DNA from: Candidatus Geothermarchaeota archaeon
Lineage (GTDB): Archaea > Thermoproteota > Nitrososphaeria > Geothermarchaeales > JAUWBL01
Length of the DNA: 13,183 nucleotides
Assembly (NCBI GenBank): GCA_030601715.1
Contig: JAUWBL010000008.1
Location: 1 to 13,183, forward strand
Direction: 5' to 3'
Part shown: one piece after another, positions 1 through 6,795 of the stretch
Layout: each line of letters opens with the position of its first letter
Numbering within the stretch: the stretch's first letter is position 1
Made by a program: the position numbers and the translations under genes
Notes under the pieces: generated by a model
The model's input: only the letters and a program-made list of their open reading frames with translations
Database searches by the model: none
What the model was told of the DNA's origin: nothing

Positions 1-191
1 CTGACGAATGCCCTCGAGTCCGTGTGATTCTCCCACCTGACGATTCCCGCTGACTCGAGATTGCGTAGAACTCTGGCCACAGCCGTTATGCCGATGCTAC
101 AACTATGAGCAATGGCCTTCGGTGTGGTCGACCCCTTGACTAGCCCGAGCATCACCTCTTGGTGCAAATCATCGAACAGAATCGGTCTCAC
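1..191 (-). CDS. winged-helix transcriptional regulator, partial (C-terminus beyond window)
   Basis: The minus strand is open from a GTG at 191 to the window edge, giving 63 residues that begin MRPILFDDLHQEVM. The segment KAIAHSCSIGITAVARVLRNL followed by ESAGIVRW reads as the recognition helix and wing of a winged helix-turn-helix of the ArsR/MarR-like type common in archaea: a helix, a turn at SIGI, a helix ending in RNL, then an EsaGIVRW beta strand. An in-frame TTG at 206 lies behind a G-rich run and is an alternative start. The effector domain, if there is one, lies outside the window. Any regulatory link to the hut genes is speculation. The class call rests on pattern only, and the family is not pinned down. 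Confidence 0.55.
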   Translation of the reverse strand, partial: MRPILFDDLHQEVMLGLVKGSTTPKAIAHSCSIGITAVARVLRNLESAGIVRWENHTDSRAFV

Positions 192-252
192 CCGACATGG
201 CTTCAAGCCGTACCCCCCTGTCCTGTACGACTATTCATGGAAAAGGTGTTAG

Positions 253-290
253 GTGAAGAAAGAGAGGGTTGGAGGGATCCCGATCCCCCC
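253..290 (-). terminator. possible terminator of the cold-shock gene
   Basis: Just past the cold-shock stop codon, reading on the minus strand, there is a GC-rich inverted repeat (GGGATC and GATCCC at 274-287) followed by a pyrimidine-rich, T-containing tract at about 270-253. The loop of a fully paired stem would be too small, so some pairs must open. Archaeal termination depends mainly on T-rich tracts, so the tract is the better argument. Weak call. Confidence 0.3.
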
Positions 291-297
291 GGTCTGT

Positions 298-498
298 CTA
301 TTCGAGCACCTCGACGTTGACTGCTTTCGGTCCTTTGTCGCTCTGCTCGACGTCGAACTTGACTCTCTGTCCCTCTCTCAGCGAGCTGTGGCCCTTGACG
401 GCTTCGTTGTGAACGAAGATGTCCTTCTCGTACTCGTCGGTGGCGATGAAGCCGTAGCCCCTCAGGTCTAGCCATCTCTTAACTGTACCTTCTGTCAT
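298..498 (-). CDS. CspA-family cold-shock domain protein
   Basis: A 66-residue single-domain cold-shock protein (OB fold) that would bind single-stranded RNA or DNA and act as an RNA chaperone or anti-structure factor in the cytoplasm. RNP1 is visible as GYGFIATDE and RNP2 as DIFVHNEA, after the typical start TEGTVKRW; the end PKAVNVEVLE is also typical. The ATG at 498 is chosen over the in-frame ATG at 516 because a strong Shine-Dalgarno, AAAGGAGGTG, sits seven bases before it, and this start gives the canonical family length. CspA-type proteins are common in mesophilic archaea and scarce in hyperthermophiles, which says something about the host's growth temperature. The gene appears monocistronic. 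Confidence 0.93.
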   Translation of the reverse strand: MTEGTVKRWLDLRGYGFIATDEYEKDIFVHNEAVKGHSSLREGQRVKFDVEQSDKGPKAVNVEVLE

Positions 499-505
499 GT
501 TTTCA

Positions 506-512
506 CCTCCTT
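506..512 (-). promoter_or_regulatory. strong Shine-Dalgarno of the cold-shock gene
   Basis: Read on the minus strand, AAAGGAGGTGAAAAC precedes the ATG at 498. GGAGGTG is an almost perfect anti-16S match at good spacing, and it decides the start: the upstream in-frame ATG at 516 would place this site inside the coding region. Confidence 0.7.
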
Positions 513-589
513 TCATTTCTGCAACCCGATAACCCTATGAGAAAAACTGCCCGTGAGAAGTCGTCACTCAAGAAGGTTCAGCGGTTGTC

Positions 590-610
590 TGGAGCCTTGT
601 TGGGGCTCCA
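590..610. repeat. stem-loop, perfect 7-bp stem
   Basis: TGGAGCC at 590-596 and GGCTCCA at 604-610 are perfectly complementary around a seven-base loop. It lies in the gene-poor stretch between the cold-shock gene and the frameshifted membrane-protein gene. No T-run follows on either strand, so it is not an obvious terminator. It could be a structured 3' end of the minus-strand transcript coming from 1030, or simply chance. Confidence 0.4.
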
Positions 611-716
611 CGACACTTAAGTCTAGAGAGGAGCCGCATCTACGCTTCATGGAGAGGACAGAAAGGAATGACGGCAACGAGGACAGCAGCAACCCCGGGA
701 TGTTCGGCTGACTCTA

Positions 717-1030
717 TCAGGCAGTCGAGAACAAGCGGAACATGATGTCCAAGGCAGCAATAACCATGAGACCTACAGTCACCCCTACGAGCCAGCTGGT
801 TAGCCGCTTCAGACGCTTCGTGAGCGGCTCTGGGAGTCTAGTCTCTGCTTCGAGCCTATCTGTTCCCTTCTCCAGTCGCCTCGAGGATACGAAAACCAGG
901 AGAGTTGCGAGTGACTGATAGCGAGCTGCACGCCCTCATCCGTAGTGAGATGCAGTTTCTTCGCCAACTTCGTCCTTAGACCCCAATCAGGGTCCTCTAG
1001 CTCCCTGATCTCCTCCTTCGAGAAGCCCAC
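717..1030 (-). pseudogene. small single-pass membrane protein, apparent one-base frameshift
   Basis: The gene starts at GTG 1030, preceded on the minus strand by GGAGGTG at Shine-Dalgarno distance, and reads MGFSKEEIRELEDPDWGLRTKLAKKLHLTTDEG. In this frame it then turns into low-complexity arginine- and serine-rich sequence and stops at 809. If one base is restored in the three-C run at 933-935 (a G run on the coding strand), the reading continues into another frame as RAARYQSLATLLVFVSSRRL, a charged helical stretch KGTDRLEAETRLPEPLTKRL, and a hydrophobic segment TSWLVGVTVGLMVIAALDIM ending in FRLFSTA and a TGA at 717-719. The composite is about 104 residues: a cytosolic N-terminus, a possible amphipathic or coiled helix, and one C-terminal membrane anchor. 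I do not recognise the family. The frameshift may be a recent mutation, an assembly error in a homopolymer, or programmed. Confidence 0.55.
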
Positions 1031-1123
1031 AATCCCACCTCCGACAGCTTGATGACAGCATCATAGGAAGGAGCTGGAGATAGGGGGATTCAGTACGGAT
1101 AAATCAGGCGTGTGGGCATCTAG

Positions 1124-1447
1124 GTGTCTGAGGCCATGGCAAAGGAGCTTCTCTTCCCAATCGGCGCCCTCCTGGTCATCGGTCTGACTGGCGTTTTCTA
1201 CTATGGTTCGGCCTATTCTGCATGTCAGACCCCCTACTTGTCCTCAGTGGCGTCTCTGGATCTTCGCGTGAAAGCGGAATGCTCTGCTACTAGGCTCGTG
1301 TACGAATTCTCTCTGTTGACCAGCGGCGTCGGATCATTTCTCATCGGACTGATCAACGGAGTGGAGCTTGGGGGAGTCCGGATCCTTCACGTGAAGCCCC
1401 CTAGATCATCAGCCCTCGAATCCAACGGAGAGTCGGCTGGAACCTGA
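1124..1447 (+). CDS. hypothetical membrane protein with two predicted membrane segments
   Basis: About 107 residues from GTG 1124, or 103 from the in-frame ATG at 1136; neither start has a clear Shine-Dalgarno. Two hydrophobic segments are visible: residues about 10-32 (LFPIGALLVIGLTGVFYYGS) and about 60-82 (FSLLTSGVGSFLIGLING). Between them is a loop of about 30 residues with two cysteines, CQTPYLSSV and KAECSA, which if outside the cell could form a disulfide. The C-terminus is polar. It is divergently oriented to the frameshifted membrane-protein gene across a gap of about 90 bases. No family recognised and no function proposed. The clean hydrophobic pattern supports real coding. Confidence 0.55.
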   Translation: MSEAMAKELLFPIGALLVIGLTGVFYYGSAYSACQTPYLSSVASLDLRVKAECSATRLVYEFSLLTSGVGSFLIGLINGVELGGVRILHVKPPRSSALESNGESAGT

Positions 1448-1721
1448 CTCTCTCCCTAGGAAGAGGGGGAATGGTTACGGGCTATACAAATACAGATAAA
1501 AAACCGTTCGCCGTACTCCTGCGATCCAGACGTTCCCCTGGAGGCGCTCCAACCAGGTATGTGAGCTCTGTCTGCCCTGCTCCTCAGAACGCAGGATAGC
1601 TGTGTGGACTCACGACACTTCCTTGGGCCTTTTCTTCAACGATGGACGGTTCTTCTCGAAGCCGTGACCCGTCTTCTCTCTACTGCCCGCTGAAACAGTC
1701 GTTAATTATGCCGCGTCTGCC
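1448..1721 (+). other. intergenic region before hutU with promoter-like AT-rich patches
   Basis: No convincing gene. Two AT-rich patches stand out in GC-rich surroundings: CTATACAAATACAGATAAAAAA at about 1489-1507, and TTAATTAT at 1702-1709. The first could serve as a TATA element for a long hutU leader or for a small RNA starting near 1515. The second sits 13 bases before the first hutU ATG and about 31 bases before the second. A short basic open stretch on the minus strand (about 1609-1690) has no start codon. Confidence 0.4.
1702..1709 (+). promoter_or_regulatory. possible TATA element of hutU
   Basis: TTAATTAT is the only strongly AT-rich octamer near the hutU start. Transcription about 25-27 bases downstream of its centre would begin near 1731, beyond the ATG at 1722 but before the in-frame ATG at 1740. 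If this is the real promoter, hutU would be translated from 1740. Otherwise the patch near 1495 is the promoter. Confidence 0.3.
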
Positions 1722-3413
1722 ATGTCTGGTGATGCATCCATGGTGCTTCGTGAGCGTCTGCCGAGGACGATAACCGGAACGGAGCTCCACTGCAAAAACT
1801 GGCAGATCGAAGGAGCCTACCGGATGCTCCACAGCGTCCTGGACCCTGAGGTGGCAAAGGACCCAGCAAACCTCATCGTGTACGGCGGAACCGGAAAGGC
1901 TGCGAGAAGCTGGGAATGCTTCCACGCCATCGTTGAAGCCTTGGAGAATCTCGATGTCGACGAGACTCTCTTGATTCAGAGCGGGAAGCCGGTGGGCGTC
2001 TTCACGACCCACGAGTGGGCACCGAGAGTCTTGATAGCCAACAGCCTCCTCGTACCCAAGTGGGCCACATGGGACTACTTCCTCGAACTCGAGCAGAAGG
2101 GTCTGATCATGTTTGGCCAGATGACCGCTGGATCCTGGGCCTATGTCGGAACCCAAGGCATCCTCCAAGGAACCTACGAGACCTTAGCCGCTGTGGCTGA
2201 GAAGCACTTCGGAGGAACCCTGAGGGGGCGACTGGTCCTGACGGCTGGCTTGGGCGAGATGGGAGGAGCCCAACCACTCGCCGTCACCATGAACGACGGC
2301 GTGGCCTTGGTCGTCGAGGTCGACAGGTGGGCCATCGAGAGAAGGATCAGGCACCGGTACTTGGATACTTGGACCGATGACCTCCGTGAGGCTCTCGACC
2401 TCGTTCGGGAAGCGATGGAGGAAGGTGACTCACGGAGCGTCGGGCTGCTCGGAAACGCCGCGGAGGTTCACCCCAAGCTCCTAGAGATGGGTGTTATCCC
2501 CGATGTGGTAACGGACCAGACCGCCGCCCACGATCCCCTCAGGGGCTACTACCCGTCGGGGTACAGCAAGGAGGAGGCCGACCTCCTCCGAGAAGAAAAC
2601 CCGTCCAAATATGTTGAGGAGGCGGGACGAAGCATGGCAAGACACGTCAAGAGCATGGTGGGGATGCAGGATAGAGGGGCGGTGACCTTCGAGTATGGAA
2701 ACAACATCCGACAGCAGGCTCACGACTCTGGATACGAGGAGGCCTTCTCCTTCCCGGGCTTCGTGCAGGCTTACGTTCGCCACCTCTTCTGTGAGGGAAA
2801 GGGACCCTTCCGCTGGACCGCCCTAACCGGTGAGGAAGGGGACATCCGTGTGCTTGACGACCTTATCCTCCGAGAGTTCTCTTCAGACGAAGGGCTCTGC
2901 CGCTGGATCCGGAAGGCTCAGGAACAGGTTCGGTTTCAGGGACTCCCCGCCCGGGTATGCTGGCTCGGATATGGCGAGAGAAGCCACTTCGGCAAGCTCA
3001 TCAACAGCCTCGTGAGAACCGGCGACCTCTCAGGTCCCATTTGGATCGGCCGAGACCACCTAGACGGCGGCAGCGTCGCGTCCCCAAACAGGGAGACTGA
3101 GGGAATGCTCGACGGCAGCGACGCCATCGCGGACTGGCCCATCCTCAACGCCCTCCTCAACGCCGTCGCCGGAGCTTCCTGGGTCTCCGTCCACCACGGT
3201 GGCGGTGTCGGCATAGGCTACAGCATCCACGCCGGGGTGTGCCTCGTGGCCGACGGAACGACGGAGATGGAGAAGCGCATCGAGAGGGTGCTCACCACGG
3301 ACCCCGGCCTCGCCATAGTGCGTCACGCCGACGCGGGATACAAGAAGGCCAAGGCGATGGCTCAAAGCAAGGGTGTGAAGATGCCCATGCTTGAAAGGAG
3401 GTCCGGGGACTAG
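1722..3413 (+). CDS. hutU: urocanate hydratase (urocanase)
   Basis: Second enzyme of histidine degradation: hydrates urocanate to 4-imidazolone-5-propionate using tightly bound NAD+, in the cytoplasm. The 563 residues match the length of bacterial urocanases and the family blocks are present throughout: VYGGTGKAARSWECF (residues about 53-67), QSGKPVGVF (86-94), PRVLIANS (101-108), FGQMTAGSWAYVGTQGILQG (131-150), the NAD-binding GLGEMGGAQP (176-185), VTDQTAAHDPL, YGNNIRQ, IGRDHLDGGSVASPNRETE, and HHGGGVGIGYSIHAG. Cys413 in LPARVCWLGYG corresponds by context and distance from the C-terminus to the active-site Cys410 of the Pseudomonas putida enzyme. Start is ATG 1722 or ATG 1740; the extra six residues are not diagnostic. 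hutI follows on the same strand after about 200 bases. hutH is not in the window. Confidence 0.97.
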   Translation: MSGDASMVLRERLPRTITGTELHCKNWQIEGAYRMLHSVLDPEVAKDPANLIVYGGTGKAARSWECFHAIVEALENLDVDETLLIQSGKPVGVFTTHEWAPRVLIANSLLVPKWATWDYFLELEQKGLIMFGQMTAGSWAYVGTQGILQGTYETLAAVAEKHFGGTLRGRLVLTAGLGEMGGAQPLAVTMNDGVALVVEVDRWAIERRIRHRYLDTWTDDLREALDLVREAMEEGDSRSVGLLGNAAEVHPKLLEMGVIPDVVTDQTAAHDPLRGYYPSGYSKEEADLLREENPSKYVEEAGRSMARHVKSMVGMQDRGAVTFEYGNNIRQQAHDSGYEEAFSFPGFVQAYVRHLFCEGKGPFRWTALTGEEGDIRVLDDLILREFSSDEGLCRWIRKAQEQVRFQGLPARVCWLGYGERSHFGKLINSLVRTGDLSGPIWIGRDHLDGGSVASPNRETEGMLDGSDAIADWPILNALLNAVAGASWVSVHHGGGVGIGYSIHAGVCLVADGTTEMEKRIERVLTTDPGLAIVRHADAGYKKAKAMAQSKGVKMPMLERRSGD

Positions 3414-3615
3414 ACCCACTCACTACTCCCTGTGCGTCCCTTCGAGATGCCCTTCGAAGCTTCGCGACCCTCCATAAGGCTGATCCCGCGTGGAGGTACA
3501 CGCTCTTCCTACGACAACAGCGGTAAGGTGTGTCTCAGCTCAAACAGAACAGGCTGCCCCTTAAGGATAGGAGCTCCCCTAACGAGAGCATGGGATTCGA
3601 TGTCGCAGACTAAGA

Positions 3616-4917
3616 ATGCGGCACAGTTCCCACCTCCATAGCTCCAGACATGGCAGGTGGCTTTGTACGGCTTCTCGAAGGAAAGTCGACCTCGTAGTGG
3701 AGGCAGCCTCCGAACTCGCCCTCTGCAGACCCCAGCCTGAGGCGGGACCCGACATCATCGAAGACGGTTCCGTCGCAGTACATCAGGGACGGATCGTGGC
3801 CGTTGCGAAAAGAGAGGAAATACGACGGCGGTTCAGGGGACAGACCGTCATCGAAGCAAAGGGACGTCTCGTGACGCCCGGATTTGTTGATCCCCACACT
3901 CACTTGCTGTTCGCTGGCTCCCGCGAGGATGAGCTGGAGCTGAAGTTGGAGGGGAGAAGCTACATCGAGATCCTCAAGGCCGGAGGTGGGATCCTCCGAA
4001 CCGTGGAACAGACGAGGAAAGCCAGCCTGGAAAAACTTGTCTCAAGAGCCTTGAACACGCTCGACAGGATGCTCCTCCACGGCACGACCACCGTGGAAGC
4101 CAAGAGCGGCTACGGCCTCACGCTGAGAGACGAAGTCAAGAGCCTCAAAGCAATCAAGGAGCTAGATCTCCAGCACCGTGTCGACGTCGTGCCAACCTTC
4201 ATGGGCGCCCACGCTCTTCCACCCGAATTCCCCGACACCGCCTCATACACCGACCACATCGTGAAAGAGATGCTCCCACGAGTAGCCCAACTCAGGCTTG
4301 CGAAGTTCTGCGACGTCTTCTGCGAAAAGGACGTCTTCTCCATAGAGGACTCAAGACGACTCCTGTCTGAGGCCAAGCTACGTTCCATGAAACCGAAGAT
4401 CCACGCAGACGAGTTCTCACGCCTAGGAGGGGCGGAGCTGGCGGCAGAAGTCAGGGCGACATCAGCAGACCATCTTATACATGCTTCGGAAAAGGGGCTT
4501 GACAACATGGCTAGGGCCGGCGTCGTCGCAGTGCTCATGCCCGGCACCTCCCTGGTGATGATGAGCGACAGATACGCCGACGCTTCGGGGATGACGTCCC
4601 GTGGTATCCCCATAGCCCTGGCCACGGATTTCAACCCCAACTGCATGCTCGAGAACATGCAGCTGGTGATAGCGCTGGCAGTCTACCGCCTGCAACTCAA
4701 GCCGATCCAGGCCCTGAGGGCGGCGACCATCAATTCTGCGGCTGCCTTGAACGTGTCGGAGTCCGTGGGCAGCTTGGAGACAGGAAAGAAGGCTGATCTC
4801 CTCGTGTTCGAAGAGAAGAGCCATAGATTCTTGGGCTATCACTTTGGGGCAAACTCCGTGCACACGGTCGTCAAAGACGGCAGAATAGTCGTGGAAGGTT
4901 TCAAGCTCGCTGGGTAG
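3616..4917 (+). CDS. hutI: imidazolonepropionase
   Basis: Third step of histidine degradation: an amidohydrolase opening 4-imidazolone-5-propionate to N-formimino-L-glutamate. In 433-residue numbering the metal ligands and catalytic residues are visible: His94 and His96 in DPHTHLLF, His263 and Glu266 in KIHADEF, His286 in SADHL and Asp338 in ATDFNPN. From memory these match Bacillus subtilis HutI H80/H82, H249/E252, H272 and D324 with a constant offset of 14. GAHALPPEF and AVLLPGT-like AVLMPGT blocks are also present. The N-terminus is odd. Family similarity begins at KVDLVVEAASEL (residue 23), and the arginine- and histidine-rich stretch before it looks unlike HutI. ATG 3616 is the only in-frame start before the first strand; GTG 3697 would delete that strand. 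An N-terminal indel is possible. Confidence 0.95.
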   Translation: MRHSSHLHSSRHGRWLCTASRRKVDLVVEAASELALCRPQPEAGPDIIEDGSVAVHQGRIVAVAKREEIRRRFRGQTVIEAKGRLVTPGFVDPHTHLLFAGSREDELELKLEGRSYIEILKAGGGILRTVEQTRKASLEKLVSRALNTLDRMLLHGTTTVEAKSGYGLTLRDEVKSLKAIKELDLQHRVDVVPTFMGAHALPPEFPDTASYTDHIVKEMLPRVAQLRLAKFCDVFCEKDVFSIEDSRRLLSEAKLRSMKPKIHADEFSRLGGAELAAEVRATSADHLIHASEKGLDNMARAGVVAVLMPGTSLVMMSDRYADASGMTSRGIPIALATDFNPNCMLENMQLVIALAVYRLQLKPIQALRAATINSAAALNVSESVGSLETGKKADLLVFEEKSHRFLGYHFGANSVHTVVKDGRIVVEGFKLAG

Positions 4918-4931
4918 GAGGTCGAAGGTTG
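4917..4931 (+). promoter_or_regulatory. Shine-Dalgarno overlapping the hutI stop, with TTG start
   Basis: The last base of the hutI TAG begins GGAGGTC (4917-4923), six bases before a TTG at 4929. This is a classic translational-coupling arrangement and is the reason for choosing TTG 4929 over GTG 4953 for the THUMP gene. Confidence 0.65.
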
Positions 4932-5546
4932 GGAGGGAGAGGGATAGGCACGGTGTTCAATCTTATCGCTACATCGGGGAGAGATGTGGAGTTTGACGCC
5001 AAACTGGAGTTGCAGCTGCTTCTTTCGGAGGTAGGGGACGATTCGGCGAAGGTCTGGGAAAGCGGGGTCAGTGGACTGATACTCGCTAACACAAGGCTTG
5101 AACCAAGGGAAGCGACGAGGAGACTGAGAGATCTTCTGAGCGAACGTCCCTTCGATTTCAAGCTTCTCAAGAGGATAATACCCGTGGAGGTGTGGATGGA
5201 GACCGACCTGAAGAAGATAGAGGAAGCATGCGCCAAGCTCTCGAAGAGGATTCAGACCACCGAAACCTTCAGGGTCACCGTAGAGAAGAGGCGAACCAGA
5301 CTGCGAAGCCGGGAGCTGATCGAAGCGGCAGCGAGACACGTCGACGCTCGGGTTGACCTCGAGAAGCCTGACAGGATCATCCTGATACAAGTCGTGGGAG
5401 GGGAGACGGGAGTATCCCTCCTGGGCAGCGAGAAGGAGATATTGAACGTAGACAAGGCTTTCCTGGAGAAGATCGATGAAGAGTCGAACCTCTTATCAAC
5501 CACAGAAGACCAGGTGCCTAGCGGATCCTTTCCTCAGGATCGGTAG
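4929..5546 (+). CDS. THUMP-domain protein, Tan1/THUMPD1-like
   Basis: A 205-residue protein without a methyltransferase, thiouridylase or deaminase domain. It has the two-part layout of stand-alone THUMP proteins of the Tan1/THUMPD1 group: an N-terminal ferredoxin-like part (FNLIATSGRDVEFDAKLELQ, residues about 10-60) and a THUMP part (about 70-175) with IIPVEVWMETDLKKIEEA, FRVTVEKRRTRLRSRELIEA and a DLEKPDRIILIQVVGGETGVS end. THUMP proteins bind the tRNA acceptor/CCA end. Tan1 and its relatives assist N4-acetylcytidine formation at tRNA position 12 with the Kre33/NAT10 (TmcA-type) acetyltransferase, and an archaeal counterpart is inferred here. It follows hutI with coupled translation although the functions are unrelated. 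Its 3' end overlaps the convergent Cgi121 gene by 13 bases. Confidence 0.82.
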   Translation: MGGRGIGTVFNLIATSGRDVEFDAKLELQLLLSEVGDDSAKVWESGVSGLILANTRLEPREATRRLRDLLSERPFDFKLLKRIIPVEVWMETDLKKIEEACAKLSKRIQTTETFRVTVEKRRTRLRSRELIEAAARHVDARVDLEKPDRIILIQVVGGETGVSLLGSEKEILNVDKAFLEKIDEESNLLSTTEDQVPSGSFPQDR

Positions 5547-6130
5547 GGAAGGAGAGCCATCCTCTCGATGAGGATATCTGTCAAGGCACCGACCCTCTCT
5601 TCCGCGGGCACCTCCCCCAGGATGTCCAAGCGTATTTCGAACCGCTCAGCCACCTTGTCGATTGCCTCTGGTTCCATCTCCCTGAAGCCCGAAGGGTCGA
5701 CAGAGGCAATCTTCGAAGTGGCAACGGCGCTCAAGACCTCGTTCGCCGCAGACTCGTCCTGGACGACCGCGCACAACACGAGTCTCAGTTGCGAGCCGCG
5801 CTTCACCCCGGTCTTTGCGATGGCCTCGACTAACTGCCTCTCCAAGGACAGATATGCCAGCAGTCTGAGCGATGGGTTCTTTATCCAAGTTGAGCCTGAG
5901 ATGTCGCCGAGTAAGGTCTCTACAACTGCCGCGCGCAGGTGTTTCGCTCCCACGATCCACTGGGCATCGACCACCTGAACCAGCTTCGCATCGATTCTCT
6001 CGGTGAGTCCACGCACAAGGTCCTCAGGGTGGTCGACATCCGCTCGGATGGGTATGACGACCAGCTTGTAGGGCAGTGGATCCAGGTCGAAGCATTCGTA
6101 GGGAGGGATGGTGCTATCCCTGGATTCCAT
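5534..6130 (-). CDS. cgi121: KEOPS complex subunit Cgi121 (TPRKB homologue)
   Basis: About 198 residues from ATG 6130. The family region is LVQVVDAQWIVGAKHLRAAV followed by NPSLRLLAYLSLERQLVEAI, the arrangement of Cgi121 in which a helical segment precedes the typical LLYxSxxRQIxxAI motif; then RLVLCAVVQDE and a C-terminal alpha/beta part. In archaea and eukaryotes Cgi121 binds Bud32 and delivers tRNA to the KEOPS complex, which makes N6-threonylcarbamoyladenosine at tRNA position 37. The frame stays open upstream to 6205, but that stretch is antisense-quality sequence lying inside the upstream gene. ATG 6130 gives only a 17-base overlap with the phosphoribosyltransferase gene and a plausible N-terminus (MESRDSTIPPYECF). 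The other KEOPS genes are not in the window. Confidence 0.75.
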   Translation of the reverse strand: MESRDSTIPPYECFDLDPLPYKLVVIPIRADVDHPEDLVRGLTERIDAKLVQVVDAQWIVGAKHLRAAVVETLLGDISGSTWIKNPSLRLLAYLSLERQLVEAIAKTGVKRGSQLRLVLCAVVQDESAANEVLSAVATSKIASVDPSGFREMEPEAIDKVAERFEIRLDILGEVPAEERVGALTDILIERMALLPYRS

Positions 6131-6728
6131 GTCTCTTCCTGAGTTCCAGGATCCTCTTGATGTCGCGGACGACGGTGGGTGACAGCGATGAGAAATTGAA
6201 GGCATCGTCCCCGTGTGTCAGAACCAACTTCTCCATCACCTCTACCCTCTCCCATGGGAAGATGATCCACGCGTCTGTCTCCTCCACCCATTCATCGACC
6301 TTAGCCCTGTTCCACGGCTTCTTATACAGAACGACGGAGTGGACTTCCGCTGCGCCCAGATCCTGGATGCGGTCGATTACGCCTTGAAGGGTCTCCCCTG
6401 AATCAGCTACGTCGTCGACCAATAGAACCCTTCTCCCGGTCACGTCCCTCCTCGTGGGTCCCGCTATCTTGAGTTGAGAACCCTTCTCGAAGTTATCGTC
6501 ATATAGTCTCGCCCTCACAAAGGCGAGCCGGTAGATACCCATGAAGTCGGCGAGCAGCCTAGCTGGGAGCAGTCCACCCCTAGAGATCCCTACGATGATG
6601 TCGAACTCCAGATCCTTCTCGTAGAGCTGCTTGGCGATTTGAGCAGACAGATGGAAAATGTCCTCCATTGAAGGGGAGATGAACCTCCTTCTGACCTCTG
6701 CCTGCGCGTCGGATGATCCGGAGGTCAC
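6114..6728 (-). CDS. purine-type phosphoribosyltransferase (xanthine/guanine PRT-like)
   Basis: A 204-residue type I phosphoribosyltransferase. It has the pyrophosphate loop region IIVGISRGGLLPARLLAD (residues about 44-61), the PRPP-binding motif VLLVDDVADSGET (101-113), and WIIFPWE near the C-terminus, as in xanthine-guanine PRTs and archaeal hypoxanthine/guanine PRTs. It would convert a free purine base plus PRPP to the nucleotide (salvage). Exact base specificity cannot be read from sequence. The start is GTG 6728 with no Shine-Dalgarno; a TATA element about 28 bases upstream predicts a leaderless or nearly leaderless mRNA. The 3' end overlaps the Cgi121 start by 17 bases, so the two are probably co-transcribed. 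Confidence 0.85.
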   Translation of the reverse strand: MTSGSSDAQAEVRRRFISPSMEDIFHLSAQIAKQLYEKDLEFDIIVGISRGGLLPARLLADFMGIYRLAFVRARLYDDNFEKGSQLKIAGPTRRDVTGRRVLLVDDVADSGETLQGVIDRIQDLGAAEVHSVVLYKKPWNRAKVDEWVEETDAWIIFPWERVEVMEKLVLTHGDDAFNFSSLSPTVVRDIKRILELRKRHGIQG

Positions 6729-6752
6729 GGCTACAGATTAAACGGAGTACCC

Positions 6753-6760
6753 TATTTATG
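6753..6760 (-). promoter_or_regulatory. TATA element for the phosphoribosyltransferase-cgi121 operon
   Basis: The minus strand reads GCATAAATAGGG, with ATAAATA at 6759-6753. Its centre is about 28 bases before the GTG at 6728, the expected TATA-to-start distance for transcription beginning at or just before the start codon. There is no Shine-Dalgarno, which agrees with a leaderless message. Confidence 0.6.
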
Positions 6761-6795
6761 CAAAGACCGCTGCCGTCGGTGGCATCTTCGACGTG

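Noticed and set aside
564..650. 28-residue minus-strand ORF starting MKRRCGSSLD
   Set aside because: No ribosome site, short, overlaps the hairpin at 590-610, and composition is not convincing.
1609..1690. Minus-strand basic peptide frame reading GSREKTGHGFEKNRPSLKKR near its end
   Set aside because: It looks protein-like but has no ATG, GTG or TTG after the upstream stop, no ribosome site, and I recognise no family.
1680..2168. Long minus-strand ORF of 162 codons opposite the hutU start (also similar ones opposite hutU, hutI and others)
   Set aside because: These are shadows of strongly supported genes in a GC-rich genome and show no family motifs.
3509..3511. In-frame TAG as a possible pyrrolysine codon in the minus-strand frame between hutU and hutI
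   Set aside because: The frame has no start codon, and hutU, hutI, the THUMP gene and the LSm gene all end in TAG, which argues against routine UAG read-through here.
6131..6205. N-terminal extension of the Cgi121 frame
   Set aside because: It lies inside the phosphoribosyltransferase coding region and has serine- and proline-rich antisense-like sequence; ATG 6130 is the better start.
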